A stretch of DNA of 52,856 nt from Allobosea sp. Leaf344 (GCF_001426225.1 NZ_LMRT01000013.1:92923-145778), one strand, 5' to 3'; positions 8,999 through 17,410 are shown, counted from the first letter of the stretch. Numbers and translations: made by a program. Notes: a model not told the origin generated them from the letters alone.

Positions 8999-9086
8999 CG
9001 TCATTGCGAGCGAAGCGAAGCAACCCAGATCGCAGAGCTCGACGCCCCCCGGGTTGCTTCGTCGCTATCGCTCCCTGCAATGACGG
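8999..9086. repeat. Palindromic repeat, copy 1
   Basis: The element starts with TCATTGCGAGCGAAGCGAAG and ends with its approximate reverse complement (CTTCGTCGCTATCGCTCCCTGCAATGA), enclosing a short variable centre. It would form a long hairpin in RNA. Similar palindromes are very frequent between genes in Bradyrhizobium-type genomes. This is the first of three near-tandem copies, starting just after the GntR stop codon at 8989. Confidence 0.85.
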
Positions 9087-9124
9087 TGGCTTGCGCTGGT
9101 CGCGCCAGATATCGATCCTGCAAC

Positions 9125-9214
9125 CGTCATTGCGAGCGCAGCGAAGCAACCCAGTGTCGTAGAGCGCCACGTCCCCCTGGGTTGCTTCGTCGCTATCGCT
9201 CCTCGCAATGACGG
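9125..9214. repeat. Palindromic repeat, copy 2
   Basis: Second copy, with arms GTCATTGCGAGCGCAGCGAA and the matching reverse complement ending CTCGCAATGACGG. It starts 126 bases after copy 1. The sequence that follows it (TGGCTTGCGCTGGTCGCGC) is the same as that following copy 1, so the repeated unit includes flanking DNA and not only the palindrome. Confidence 0.85.
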
Positions 9215-9247
9215 TGGCTTGCGCTGGTCGCGCTAAGTAACTGCAAC

Positions 9248-9335
9248 CGTCATTGCGAGCGCAGCGAAGCAACCCAATCGCAGAGTGCTACGTCCCCCTG
9301 GTTTGCTTCGTCGCAATCGCTCCTCGCAATGACGG
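9248..9335. repeat. Palindromic repeat, copy 3
   Basis: Third copy, starting 123 bases after copy 2, with the same arms. It ends just before the stop codon of the FkbM gene at 9343. It diverges from the others at a few positions (for example GTTTGCTTCGTCGCAATCGC in the right arm), so it is not a fresh exact duplication. The three copies fill essentially all of 8990-9342; nothing else was seen there. Confidence 0.85.
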
Positions 9336-9342
9336 CGGATTT

Positions 9343-10080
9343 TCAATCCCGATACACGCTCTTCACATGCGCGTTGATCGCGGCGATGTCGGGCAGGGCG
9401 CCGGCATTGCGCGCGGCGAGATGCGCTTGGTGCCAGTACCAATCGTCGAAACCGACATTCAGCCTCGCATAGCCCGCCTCCGCCAGCAGGGCCCGCATCT
9501 GCTCGCGACGCGGCTCGACGAAATTATGCTCGATGGTGAAGAGCGCGATGCGGTGGCGGGCGAGGTCGATGGTGCGCAGGATGTCGAGTTCCGACCCCTC
9601 GGTGTCGAGCGAGACATAGTCGAAACCGTCGGCGCCGCGGCCATCGGCCGCCGCCATCTCGTCGAAGGTGATGCTGCGGACGGTGATCAACCCGTTGCGG
9701 CTGATTGCGTCGCGGCGATGCGCGGCATAGGCATCGGCCTCGGCATAGTCAGCCAGCGTGCCGATCTCCTCCGACGCGACGAAGCTGAGCAATTGTCCGG
9801 ATTCGCGGTGCACCGCCCGCTCCAGGCAGCAGGCGCCGCGGCTCTGCGCCAGCCTTGCGAAGAGGATCGGGTTCGGCTCGACGAGCACGCCGGACCAGCC
9901 GTGATCGGTCTCGAGCTTCAGCGTGTTGCTGTGGAGCACCCCGTCGAAGGCTCCGATCTCGGCGAAGCGGCCGCCGCGGCGGCCATTGCACATCGCCAGC
10001 ACCCAGCGCTCCTGCTCGATCTGCGAATGGGTCGGTGCCTCGAAGGCGGCGCGCCAGTCCTGGCCGGGAGAGGCGCTCAT
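9343..10080 (-). CDS. FkbM family SAM-dependent methyltransferase
   Basis: The 245-residue protein has the FkbM pattern: a Rossmann motif at GRFAEIGAFDGVLHSNT, the acidic strand VLVEPNP, and the hallmark FDYVSLDTEGSELDILRTI followed by LFTIEHN. FkbM enzymes O-methylate sugars or polyketides, and many act on surface glycans. Its ATG overlaps the stop of the SDR gene by 4 bases, so the two form a coupled operon. A final YWHQAHLAARN segment is typical of the C-terminus of this family. The acceptor is unknown. Confidence 0.88.
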   Translation of the reverse strand: MSASPGQDWRAAFEAPTHSQIEQERWVLAMCNGRRGGRFAEIGAFDGVLHSNTLKLETDHGWSGVLVEPNPILFARLAQSRGACCLERAVHRESGQLLSFVASEEIGTLADYAEADAYAAHRRDAISRNGLITVRSITFDEMAAADGRGADGFDYVSLDTEGSELDILRTIDLARHRIALFTIEHNFVEPRREQMRALLAEAGYARLNVGFDDWYWHQAHLAARNAGALPDIAAINAHVKSVYRD

Positions 10081-10829
10081 CGCCCGCCCGCCACGCGCAA
10101 TATGATGCCGGTGGTATAGGCCGAGGCCTCGGAGAGCAGGAACAGCACCGCCTCGGCGATCTCCTGCGCGGTGGCGGCGCGCTGCAGCGGCACCATGGGC
10201 GCGATGCGCGCGACACGGCCGGGCTCGCCGGTCGACAAAGCGTGGATCTCGGTCTCGGTGATGCCGGGCGCCACCGCATTGACGCGGATGCCGTCCGGGG
10301 CCAGCTCCTTCGACAGGCCGATGGTCATGGTGTCGACGGCCCCCTTGGAGGCCGCATACCAGACATATTCGCCGGGCGAGCCCAAAGTCGCCGCGGCCGA
10401 GGAGATGGTGACGATCGCCCGGTTCCGCGCCTGCGCATTGGCGGCGAGCGCGCGCGCCGCCTCGCGCGCGACCAGCAGGGCGCCGGTGACGTTGACCTCG
10501 ATGCAGGCGCGGATCACCGCGGTATCGGCCTGCGCCAGCCGGCTCGCCCGGCCGGTGATGCCGGCATTGCTGACGACCTGGCTGAGCGGCCCCAGCGCGG
10601 CCTGTGCCTCGGCGAAGACGCGGATGATGTCGGCTTCCTCGGCCATGTCGCCCTGCAGCGCCACGGCTTTCGTCCCGGCCTGGGTGCAGGCGGCGACGAC
10701 GGCCTCGGCCGCCTCGGCGCTGGTCTGGTAGTTCACCGCGACGTCATAGCCGCGCTGCGCCGCCATCAGGCAGGTCGCGGCGCCGATGCCGCGGCTGCCG
10801 CCGGTGACCAGGAGAACGGGACGGGACAT
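10077..10829 (-). CDS. Short-chain dehydrogenase/reductase
   Basis: The 250-residue protein is a classical SDR. The cofactor motif TGGSRGIG lies at residues 9-16, the NAG motif (VVSNAG) follows, then the catalytic Ser in TISSAAATLG and the YAASK active site. The C-terminus has the PGITETEIHA loop. Variants of this sequence are annotated as FabG-like or glucose 1-dehydrogenase-like oxidoreductases. It is transcribed just ahead of the FkbM methyltransferase with a 4-base overlap, so a shared substrate is likely, but it cannot be identified from sequence. Confidence 0.9.
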   Translation of the reverse strand: MSRPVLLVTGGSRGIGAATCLMAAQRGYDVAVNYQTSAEAAEAVVAACTQAGTKAVALQGDMAEEADIIRVFAEAQAALGPLSQVVSNAGITGRASRLAQADTAVIRACIEVNVTGALLVAREAARALAANAQARNRAIVTISSAAATLGSPGEYVWYAASKGAVDTMTIGLSKELAPDGIRVNAVAPGITETEIHALSTGEPGRVARIAPMVPLQRAATAQEIAEAVLFLLSEASAYTTGIILRVAGGR

Positions 10830-10876
10830 GGCTGGCTCCTCGGCGGGACGGTGTGATGCGGCGGCCAGTGAATACG

Positions 10877-10902
10877 AAAAGGGCGGCTCTTGCGAGCCGC
10901 CC
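10877..10902 (-). terminator. Intrinsic terminator of rplM-rpsI
   Basis: On the minus strand GGGCGGCTC and GAGCCGCCC form a perfect 9-base-pair stem with a 4-base loop, followed immediately by TTTTC. It lies 27 bases after the rpsI stop codon, the expected place for a rho-independent terminator. Confidence 0.88.
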
Positions 10903-10929
10903 TGTCCGAGACGATCGTGACTGACGCGA

Positions 10930-11409
10930 TCAGCGCTTCGAGAACTGGAAGCTGCGGCGGGCCTTGGCCTTGCCGAACTTCTTGCGCTCGACGACGCGGG
11001 AGTCGCGGGTCAGGAAGCCTTCCTTCTTGAGCGGGCCGCGAAGCTCGGGCTCGTAGAAGGTCAGCGCCTTGGAGATGCCGTGACGGACGGCGCCGGCCTG
11101 GCCGGAGAGGCCGCCGCCCTTGACCGTGACGACGACGTCGTACTGGGTCATGCGGTCGACGAGCTGCAGCGGCTGCTGCAGCACCATGCGCAGCACGGGA
11201 CGCGCGAAATACACGGTCTGGTCACGGGTGTTGACCGTGATCTTGCCGGTGCCGGGCTTGATCCAGACGCGGGCGATGGCGTTCTTGCGCTTGCCGGTGG
11301 CATAGGCGCGGCCCTGCGCATCGACCTTCTTGACGTGGACGGGCGCATCCGGCTGGGCGGTCTTGGCGACCTGGCCGAGCTGCTCGAGAGACTGAAGAAC
11401 CTCGGCCAT
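10930..11409 (-). CDS. rpsI: 30S ribosomal protein S9
   Basis: The 159-residue protein carries the universal S9 C-terminus ([11 protein letters not shown]), whose terminal Lys/Arg tail reaches the tRNA in the ribosomal P site. The core motif [14 protein letters not shown] and the [15 protein letters not shown] segment are diagnostic. The N-terminal extension of about 35 residues ([13 protein letters not shown] onward) is typical of alphaproteobacterial S9. It follows rplM with a 2-base gap in the usual order and shares its terminator. Confidence 0.98.
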   Translation of the reverse strand: MAEVLQSLEQLGQVAKTAQPDAPVHVKKVDAQGRAYATGKRKNAIARVWIKPGTGKITVNTRDQTVYFARPVLRMVLQQPLQLVDRMTQYDVVVTVKGGGLSGQAGAVRHGISKALTFYEPELRGPLKKEGFLTRDSRVVERKKFGKAKARRSFQFSKR

Positions 11410-11411
11410 GA

Positions 11412-11873
11412 TCAGACCCTCGCATTCTTGCGGTTGAGCGCGGCGACGTCGAGCGCCTCCGGCATTTGGGCAGCGTGGGGGTGCTCAGGACCCTTGTAAA
11501 CGCGCAGATTGCCGAGGATCTGGCGGAAGAGCGGGCCGCGGGGCAGCATGCGCTCGACGGCCTTCTCGACGACGCGCTCCGGGAAGCGGCCCTCGAGAAT
11601 GAACTTGGCGGAGCGTTCCTTGATGCCGCCGGCATAGCCGGTGTGGTGATAATAGACCTTCTGGTCGCGCTTGCGACCGGTCAGGACGACCTTCTCGGCA
11701 TTGACGATCACGATATTGTCGCCGCAGTCGACATGCGGGGTGTAATTGGCCTTGTGCTTGCCGCGCAGGCGCATCGCCACGATGGTGGCGAGACGGCCGA
11801 CGACGAGCCCGGAGGCGTCGATCACAACCCACTTTTTTTCGACATCGGCGGGCTTCAGCGACATGGTCTTCAT
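11412..11873 (-). CDS. rplM: 50S ribosomal protein L13
   Basis: The 153-residue protein matches L13 through [16 protein letters not shown], the [12 protein letters not shown] strand and the [26 protein letters not shown] block. The frame is open further upstream, but ATG 11873 is the real start. It gives the normal length, and a GAAGGGG ribosome-binding site lies 7 bases before it. rplM-rpsI is a conserved two-gene operon. The leader contains a strong hairpin at 11910-11928, which could serve autoregulation. Confidence 0.97.
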   Translation of the reverse strand: MKTMSLKPADVEKKWVVIDASGLVVGRLATIVAMRLRGKHKANYTPHVDCGDNIVIVNAEKVVLTGRKRDQKVYYHHTGYAGGIKERSAKFILEGRFPERVVEKAVERMLPRGPLFRQILGNLRVYKGPEHPHAAQMPEALDVAALNRKNARV

Positions 11874-11909
11874 CGCGGCACCCCTTCGGTGGCTTGAGAA
11901 AAAGGACAA

Positions 11910-11928
11910 GCCGCCGGGGACCGGCGGC
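11910..11928 (-). promoter_or_regulatory. Hairpin in rplM leader
   Basis: On the minus strand GCCGCCGG-TCC-CCGGCGGC forms an 8-base-pair stem, followed after a short gap by a CTTTTTC run. It lies 37-55 bases upstream of the rplM start. It could act as an attenuator or terminator of an upstream transcript or as a ribosomal-protein leader; the sequence alone cannot separate these. Confidence 0.45.
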
Positions 11929-12045
11929 GATGTGAGCCGGTGGATAGGGGCAGGGCGCCGCGCTGTCAAGCGATAGTCGAAGGCCGATCGCGGCAAAAAC
12001 GCATTGTTTTCAGGGAAATGCGGCTAGAGGTATCAGGATACCGCG

Positions 12046-12486
12046 TCAGCGCCCGGCCGGGATCGAATAGGTGCCGGTGGCGTGGCAGACGAGCTCCTCC
12101 TCGCCCTGCGAGAACAGGCCGACCTCGCCGACCGCGAGCCGCTTGCCGAGTTTGAGCAGGCGCGCCTCCCCGATCAGCGCCGCCTGGCCGGGCTTGCGCA
12201 GGAAATTATAGTTGAGGCTGGTGGTGACGGCGAGGCCGACGGGCCCGATCTGGGCGAGGATCGCGACATAGAGCGCCAGATCCGCCAGCGCCATCATGGT
12301 CGGCCCGGAGATCGTGCCGCCCGGCCGCAAATGCTTCTCGTGATAGTCGCAGCGCAGCCGGGCCCGCATCGGCCCGACCTCCTCGACGAAATAGGTGCGC
12401 CCGCCATAATGGATCTGCGGAAAATGCCGGTCGAGAAACGCCTCGATCTCGGAAGCGGTCATCGCGGTGGGCTGGGCGGCGGTCAT
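12046..12486 (-). CDS. PaaI-type hotdog-fold thioesterase
   Basis: The 146-residue protein has the hotdog-fold thioesterase pattern RPGGTISGPTMMALADLALYVAILA, in which the conserved Gly and Asp line the active site, followed by AVTTSLNYNFLRKP. It would hydrolyse an acyl- or aryl-CoA thioester. The start at ATG 12486 gives MTAAQPTAMTASE; a second in-frame ATG at 12462 would also give a full domain. It is divergent from the enoyl-CoA hydratase fusion gene, so both may act in CoA ester metabolism. Confidence 0.85.
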   Translation of the reverse strand: MTAAQPTAMTASEIEAFLDRHFPQIHYGGRTYFVEEVGPMRARLRCDYHEKHLRPGGTISGPTMMALADLALYVAILAQIGPVGLAVTTSLNYNFLRKPGQAALIGEARLLKLGKRLAVGEVGLFSQGEEELVCHATGTYSIPAGR

Positions 12487-12639
12487 GGCGGCTTGTCCGG
12501 GCGGGAAGGGCGGGGCGCAGTCATCGCATGATGGGGGGCGAAACGTCCCAGGCACGATCCCCCTTGCAGCATGACTGCCCGGCCCCGACAATATGTGAAA
12601 CCGCACAAGGGGCTGCGCGCCGCCCCGCCAGGATGGATC

Positions 12640-14016
12640 ATGACCGTTCACCACGACGCCGCCACCGAGCCCGTCCTCCTGCGCAGCGATGCGGGCGGTA
12701 TCGCGACGCTGACGCTCAACCGGCCGCAATCCCGCAATCCGCTCAGCGAGGCGATGCTGGCGGCGCTGAGCGACGCCTTCGACGCGATCGCGCGGGATCG
12801 CTCGGTGCGGGCCGTGATCCTGGCCGCGGCCGGGCCGGTCTTCTCGGCCGGGCATGATCTCAAGGAGATGACGGCGCATCGCGGCGATGGCGACCGCGGG
12901 CGCGGCTATTTCACGGAGATCCTCGGGCGCTGCTCGGCGATGATGCAGCAGATCACCGCCTTGCCGCAGCCGGTGATCGCCGCCGTCGAAGGCACGGCCA
13001 CGGCAGCCGGCTGCCAGCTGGTGGCGAGCTGCGATCTGGCGGTGGCGGGGGAGGCGGCGAAGTTCTGCACGCCCGGCGTCCATATCGGCCTGTTCTGCTC
13101 GACCCCGATGGTGGCGCTGTCGCGCAATCTCGCCGGAAAGCACGCGCTGGAAATGCTGTTGCTGGGCGAGATGGTGCCGGCCGCGGAAGCCTGGCGGCTG
13201 GGGCTGGTCAACCGCGTGGTGCCGGCGGGCGGCGCGCTCGCCGAGGCGCAGCGCATGGCGGCGATCATCGCCTCGAAATCGCCGGCGACGCTGAAGATCG
13301 GCAAGCGGGCCTTCTATGCGCAGCGCGAGATGGGGCTGGGCGCGGCCTATGACCATGCCTCGGCGGTGATGGTGGAGAACATGCTGGCGCGGGATGCGGA
13401 GGAGGGCATCGGCGCCTTCATGGACAAGCGCGCCCCGGTCTGGGAGGGAGAGGCCACGCCGCCCGCGGCCTCGACCGGACACCGCCTGATGCATCACGAG
13501 AACTATCCCGACAGCCTGATCCGCGAGATACTCACCTCGGTGAAGCGCATCGCCCTGGTCGGCGCCTCGGCCAATGAGGCGCGCCCCTCCTGGATCGTCA
13601 CCAAATACCTGCTGGATCGCGGCTATGACGTGGTGCCGGTCAATCCCGGCCTCGCCGGCCAGACCCTGCTCGGCAAGACGGTCTACGGCTCGCTGAAGGA
13701 GATCCCGGGGCCGGTCGACATGGTGGAGATCTTCCGCAATTCCGAGGCGGCGGGGCCGATCACCGACGAGGCGCTGGGGCTCGCGACCCCGCCGAAGGTG
13801 ATCTGGATGCAGCTCTCGGTGCGCAACGACGCGGCGGCGGAACGCGCCGAGGCGAAGGGGCTGACCGTGATCATGAACCGCTGCCCCAAGATCGAATATG
13901 GCCGGATATCCGGCGAGATCGGCTGGCAGGGCATCAATTCCCGCATCCTCTCGTCGAAGAAGCCGGTGCTCGGGAAGGGTTTCCAGAAGCGGACGATTTT
14001 TGGCCCGGGGAGGTGA
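12640..14016 (+). CDS. Enoyl-CoA hydratase fused to a CoA-binding (YccU-like) domain
   Basis: This single 458-residue frame joins two proteins that are normally separate. Residues about 8-260 are a crotonase. The segment FSAGHDLKEM supplies the first oxyanion-hole strand, and AVEGTATAAGCQLVASCDLAVA the second. After a linker of about 25 residues, a methionine at residue 284 starts a Rossmann-like CoA-binding domain of the YccU type, with ALVGASANEARPSW, DVVPVNPG and MNRCPKIEYGR. There is no stop or good ribosome-binding site at the junction, so it is read as a real fusion. The start ATG 12640 is preceded by AGGATGG. The next gene is O-acetylhomoserine sulfhydrylase; I recall CoA-binding genes beside this enzyme in related genomes. 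Confidence 0.85.
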   Translation: MTVHHDAATEPVLLRSDAGGIATLTLNRPQSRNPLSEAMLAALSDAFDAIARDRSVRAVILAAAGPVFSAGHDLKEMTAHRGDGDRGRGYFTEILGRCSAMMQQITALPQPVIAAVEGTATAAGCQLVASCDLAVAGEAAKFCTPGVHIGLFCSTPMVALSRNLAGKHALEMLLLGEMVPAAEAWRLGLVNRVVPAGGALAEAQRMAAIIASKSPATLKIGKRAFYAQREMGLGAAYDHASAVMVENMLARDAEEGIGAFMDKRAPVWEGEATPPAASTGHRLMHHENYPDSLIREILTSVKRIALVGASANEARPSWIVTKYLLDRGYDVVPVNPGLAGQTLLGKTVYGSLKEIPGPVDMVEIFRNSEAAGPITDEALGLATPPKVIWMQLSVRNDAAAERAEAKGLTVIMNRCPKIEYGRISGEIGWQGINSRILSSKKPVLGKGFQKRTIFGPGR

Positions 14017-14115
14017 GGCCTGCTCGGCGCCGAGCGCGGGGCGAACGGCCCGCTTCCCGCTCTACTCGGCCGTGTCGCGCCGCCGGCCGCCCGGCTGATT
14101 GACGCCTCCCGCTTC

Positions 14116-14131
14116 GTTCTTTAAAAAGAAC
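14116..14131. promoter_or_regulatory. Inverted repeat in the metY leader
   Basis: GTTCTTT-AA-AAAGAAC is a perfect 7-base inverted repeat, flanked by a further short pair GACGC (14101) and GCGTC (14135). It is the most AT-rich element in the region, lies 37 bases before the metY start codon, and could be an operator or an RNA hairpin. The regulator is unknown. Confidence 0.4.
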
Positions 14132-14167
14132 GCAGCGTCCATTCAGCAGGCATCAGGGGGATCGACC

Positions 14168-15445
14168 ATGACCGACCGCGCACCGGGTTTCAACACGCTC
14201 GCCATCCACGCCGGTGCGGCGCCCGATGCCGCCACGGGCGCCCGCGCCACCCCGATCTACCAGACGACCAGCTTCGTCTTCGACGATGTCGACCATGCCG
14301 CCTCGCTGTTCGGTCTGCAGGCCTTCGGCAACATCTACACCCGCATCGGCAACCCCACCAATGCGGTGCTGGAGGAGCGCGTCGCGGCGCTGGAAGGCGG
14401 CACGGCGGCGCTCGCCGTGGCCTCCGGCCATGCGGCGGAATTCCTCTGCTTCCATGCGCTGCTGCAGCCGGGCGACGAGTTCGTGGCGGCCAAGAAGCTC
14501 TATGGCGGCTCGATCAACCAGTTCAACCATTCCTACAAGAATTTCGGCTGGAGCGTGATCTGGGCGGATTCCGACGATCTCGAGGCTTTCGCCGCGGCGG
14601 TGACGCCTAAGACCAAGGCGATCTTCATCGAGTCGATCGCCAATCCCGGCGGCGTGATCGTCGATATCGCCGGCATCGCGGCCATCGCCCGCAAGCACAA
14701 CATCCCGCTGATCGTCGACAATACGATGGCCAGCCCCTATCTCATCCGCCCCTTCGAGCACGGCGCCGACATCGTCGTGCATTCGCTGACGAAATTCCTG
14801 GGCGGCCACGGCAATTCGATCGGTGGCATCATCGTCGACGGCGGCAGCTTCAACTGGGTCGGCGACGACCGATACCCGATGCTGTCCAAGCCGCGGCCGG
14901 AATATAACGGCATGGTGCTGGGCGAGACCTTCGGCAATTTCGCCTTCGCCATCGCGACCCGCGTGCTCGGCCTGCGCGACATGGGCCCGGCGCTCTCGCC
15001 CTTCAACGCCTTCATGATCCTGACCGGCATCGAGACGCTGCCGCTGCGCATGCAGCGCCATTGCGACAATGCGCTGGCCGTGGCGAAGCATCTCGCGCAG
15101 CACCCCGCCGTGGATTGGGTGAGCTATCCCGGGCTGGAAGGCGACAAATACAATGGGCTGGCGCGGCGCTATTCGCCGAAGGGCGCAGGTGCGGTCTTCA
15201 CCTTCGGGCTGAAGGGGGGCTACGACGCCGGCGTCAAGCTGGTCTCCAGCCTCAAGCTGTTCTCGCATCTCGCCAATATCGGCGACACCCGCTCGCTGGT
15301 CATCCATCCGGCCTCGACCACCCATCGCCAGCTCAGCGACGCGCAGAAGACCGCCTCGGGCGCCGGGCCGGAGGTGGTGCGGCTCTCGATCGGGCTGGAA
15401 GATGTGCAGGACATCATCGACGATCTCGACCAGGCCCTGGCCTGA
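14168..15445 (+). CDS. metY: O-acetylhomoserine aminocarboxypropyltransferase (sulfhydrylase)
   Basis: The 425-residue PLP enzyme makes homocysteine (or methionine) from O-acetylhomoserine and sulfide or methanethiol. The N-terminus FNTLAIHAGAAPDAATGARA and the cofactor lysine at residue 209 in HSLTKFLGGHG are characteristic. GNIYTRIGNPTNAVLEERVA and the C-terminal RLSIGLEDVQDIIDDLDQAL complete the Cys/Met metabolism PLP family pattern. The start ATG 14168 has an AGGGGGA ribosome-binding site. It follows the crotonase/CoA-binding fusion by 151 bases, a space that holds an inverted repeat. Confidence 0.95.
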   Translation: MTDRAPGFNTLAIHAGAAPDAATGARATPIYQTTSFVFDDVDHAASLFGLQAFGNIYTRIGNPTNAVLEERVAALEGGTAALAVASGHAAEFLCFHALLQPGDEFVAAKKLYGGSINQFNHSYKNFGWSVIWADSDDLEAFAAAVTPKTKAIFIESIANPGGVIVDIAGIAAIARKHNIPLIVDNTMASPYLIRPFEHGADIVVHSLTKFLGGHGNSIGGIIVDGGSFNWVGDDRYPMLSKPRPEYNGMVLGETFGNFAFAIATRVLGLRDMGPALSPFNAFMILTGIETLPLRMQRHCDNALAVAKHLAQHPAVDWVSYPGLEGDKYNGLARRYSPKGAGAVFTFGLKGGYDAGVKLVSSLKLFSHLANIGDTRSLVIHPASTTHRQLSDAQKTASGAGPEVVRLSIGLEDVQDIIDDLDQALA

Positions 15446-15550
15446 GCGCGGGCCGGGGGGCGGCGCGAGACGACGAGGCCGTCCGCGCGAGGAGCGTCGG
15501 CGACGCGGCAATCAGCGGGACAGGGCGTTGGGAGAGGGCGAGCGTCGGCC

Positions 15551-15582
15551 CTGGCTTGCTTCGCATGCGCTCGCAATGACGG
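15551..15582. repeat. Partial copy of the 9.0-9.3 kb palindromic repeat
   Basis: GCTTGCTTCGCATGCGCTCGC followed by AATGACGG matches the right arm of the palindromic repeats at 8999-9335. The left arm is absent. It lies just before the stop codon of the second dehydratase. It is probably a decayed or deleted repeat copy. Confidence 0.65.
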
Positions 15583-15586
15583 ATGA

Positions 15587-17317
15587 TCAATGGATCTCCG
15601 GCTCGGGGATCCTGGCGGTGCCCTCGAGATAGTCGAAGTCGCAGCCCTTGTCGGCCTGGCGGATATGGGCGGCCGACATCTTGCCATAGCCGCGGGGATA
15701 GTCGCGCTGCGGCGGCGTCCAGGCTGCCAGCCTCGTCGCGATCTCGGCATCGGTGAGGTTGACGGCGATGCTGCGCGCCTCGACGTCGACGCTGATGATG
15801 TCGCCCGTCCGCACGGCCGCGAGCGGCCCGCGAATATAGGCCTCGGGCGCGACATGCAGCACGCAGGCGCCATAGCTGGTGCCGGACATCCGCGCATCCG
15901 AGATGCGCAGCATGTCGCGCACGCCCTGCTTCAGCAGTTTCTTCGGGATCGGCATCATGCCCCATTCCGGCATGCCGGGGCCGCCGACCGGGCCGCAATT
16001 CTTCAGCACCATCACGTGATCGGCGGTGACGTCCAGGCTCTCGTCGTTCACCGCCCGCATCATCGCGTCGTAATCCTCGAAGACCAGCGCCGGGCCGACA
16101 TGGTCGAGCAGGCGCGGCTCGGCCGCCGACGGCTTGATGACGCAGCCATCGGGCGCGAGATTGCCCTTCAGCACGGCCAGCCCATTGGCGGTCGAGACCG
16201 GCCGGTCGAGCGGGCGGATGACGTTGTCGTCATAGACGGTGGCGAGCGCGATGGTCTGCGCCAGCGGCTGGCCGGTCACGGTCATGGCGTCGGTGTGCAG
16301 CCGGCTCTCCAACTGCTTGAGCAGCGCCGGGAGCCCGCCTGCATAGAAGAAATCCTCCATCAGGAAATCGCCCGACGGCCTGAGATTGGCGACCACCGGG
16401 ACCTTGCGCGAGAAGGCGTCGAAATCATCGGGGGTCAGCGAGACGCCGGCGCGGCCGGCCATGGCGATGAGATGGATGATGGCGTTGGTCGAGCCGGCCA
16501 CCGCCATATGCACGGTCAGCGCGTTCTCGAAGCTCTGGCGGGTGAGGATGCGGTCGGGGGTGAGATCCTCCCAGACCATCTCGACGATGCGCTTGCCGCT
16601 GGCGGCGGCCATGCGGGGATGGGCCGCATCGGCGGCGGGGATGGCGGAGGCGCCGGGCAGCGTCAGGCCCAGCACCTCGGCATGGCTCATCATCGTCGCC
16701 GCGGTGCCCATCACCATGCAGGTGCCATGCGAGCGGGCGATGCCGCTCTCCATCTCGCGCCACTGGCCGTCGGTGATGTTGCCGGCCTCCTTCTCCGCCC
16801 AGTATTTCCAGACATCGGCGCCGGAGCCCAGCACCTTGCCGGCCCAGTTGCCGCGCAGCATCGGGCCGGCCGGGACGAAGATGAAGGGCAGGCCGGCGCT
16901 GCAGGCGCCCATGATCAGCGCCGGGGTGGATTTGTCGCAGCCGCCGAGCAGCACGGCGCCGTCGAGCGGGTGGGAGCGGATCGATTCCTCCGTCTCCATC
17001 GCCAGGAAGTTGCGATAGAGCATGGTGGTCGGCTTCTGGTACTGCTCCGAGACCGACATCACCGGGATCTCGACGGGAAAGCCGCCGGCCGCCCAGACCG
17101 CGCGCTTCACCGCATCGGCGCGGTCGCGCAGATGGGTGTGGCAGGGGTTGATCTCGGACCAGGTGTTGATGATGCCGATGACCGGCTTGCCCATGAACTC
17201 CTCATGCGCGAACCCCATCTGCAGCGCGCGCGAGCGATGCCCGAAAGAGCGCAGATCGCTGGCGCCGAACCAGCGCTTCGAGCGCAGCATGTCGGGCGTC
17301 TTGCGGGGGTGGGACAT
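15587..17317 (-). CDS. IlvD/Edd family dehydratase, L-arabinonate dehydratase type, copy 2
   Basis: The 576-residue dehydratase has cluster cysteines in INPCHTH, GGCDKST and GTCMVMG and the RISDARMSG motif near the C-terminus. The N-terminal signature LRSKRWFGASDLRSFGHRS is typical of the L-arabinonate and related pentonate dehydratases. The product would be a 2-keto-3-deoxy sugar acid. The next gene upstream in the same direction encodes a DapA-like enzyme that could dehydrate or cleave that product, as in Weimberg-type or aldolase pathways. The spacing between the two is 112 bases, with an imperfect hairpin in it. Confidence 0.92.
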   Translation of the reverse strand: MSHPRKTPDMLRSKRWFGASDLRSFGHRSRALQMGFAHEEFMGKPVIGIINTWSEINPCHTHLRDRADAVKRAVWAAGGFPVEIPVMSVSEQYQKPTTMLYRNFLAMETEESIRSHPLDGAVLLGGCDKSTPALIMGACSAGLPFIFVPAGPMLRGNWAGKVLGSGADVWKYWAEKEAGNITDGQWREMESGIARSHGTCMVMGTAATMMSHAEVLGLTLPGASAIPAADAAHPRMAAASGKRIVEMVWEDLTPDRILTRQSFENALTVHMAVAGSTNAIIHLIAMAGRAGVSLTPDDFDAFSRKVPVVANLRPSGDFLMEDFFYAGGLPALLKQLESRLHTDAMTVTGQPLAQTIALATVYDDNVIRPLDRPVSTANGLAVLKGNLAPDGCVIKPSAAEPRLLDHVGPALVFEDYDAMMRAVNDESLDVTADHVMVLKNCGPVGGPGMPEWGMMPIPKKLLKQGVRDMLRISDARMSGTSYGACVLHVAPEAYIRGPLAAVRTGDIISVDVEARSIAVNLTDAEIATRLAAWTPPQRDYPRGYGKMSAAHIRQADKGCDFDYLEGTARIPEPEIH

Positions 17318-17376
17318 CGGGCGTTTCCTTCGGGTGTTCTTCTCGGCGATCGACGCTGGTCGTCTCGGCTCGCAAT

Positions 17377-17410
17377 CCGGGAGAGCCGGCCGCGCGCGGC
17401 GTCTCTCCGG
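17377..17410 (-). other. Imperfect hairpin between operon genes
   Basis: CCGGGAGAG and CTCTCCGG pair across a GC-rich centre that itself contains GCCG/CGGC arms. It lies in the 112-base gap between the DapA-like and dehydratase genes, with no T-run on the minus strand, so a terminator is unlikely. It may stabilise or process the mRNA. Confidence 0.3.

Noticed and set aside
6613..9162. Long plus-strand open frame (about 849 codons) across the dehydratase and GntR genes
   Set aside because: It is the complement of the dehydratase and a different frame of the GntR gene. The protein has no motifs.
8999..9335. CRISPR array
   Set aside because: There are only three copies, each itself palindromic over about 85 bases, with conserved rather than unique spacers. 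No cas genes are present.
14040..14168. SAM-II type riboswitch ahead of metY
   Set aside because: A CTGATT segment is present but the paired stem and the downstream GCTAAA-like element of SAM-II as I remember it are missing. A covariance-model search would settle it.
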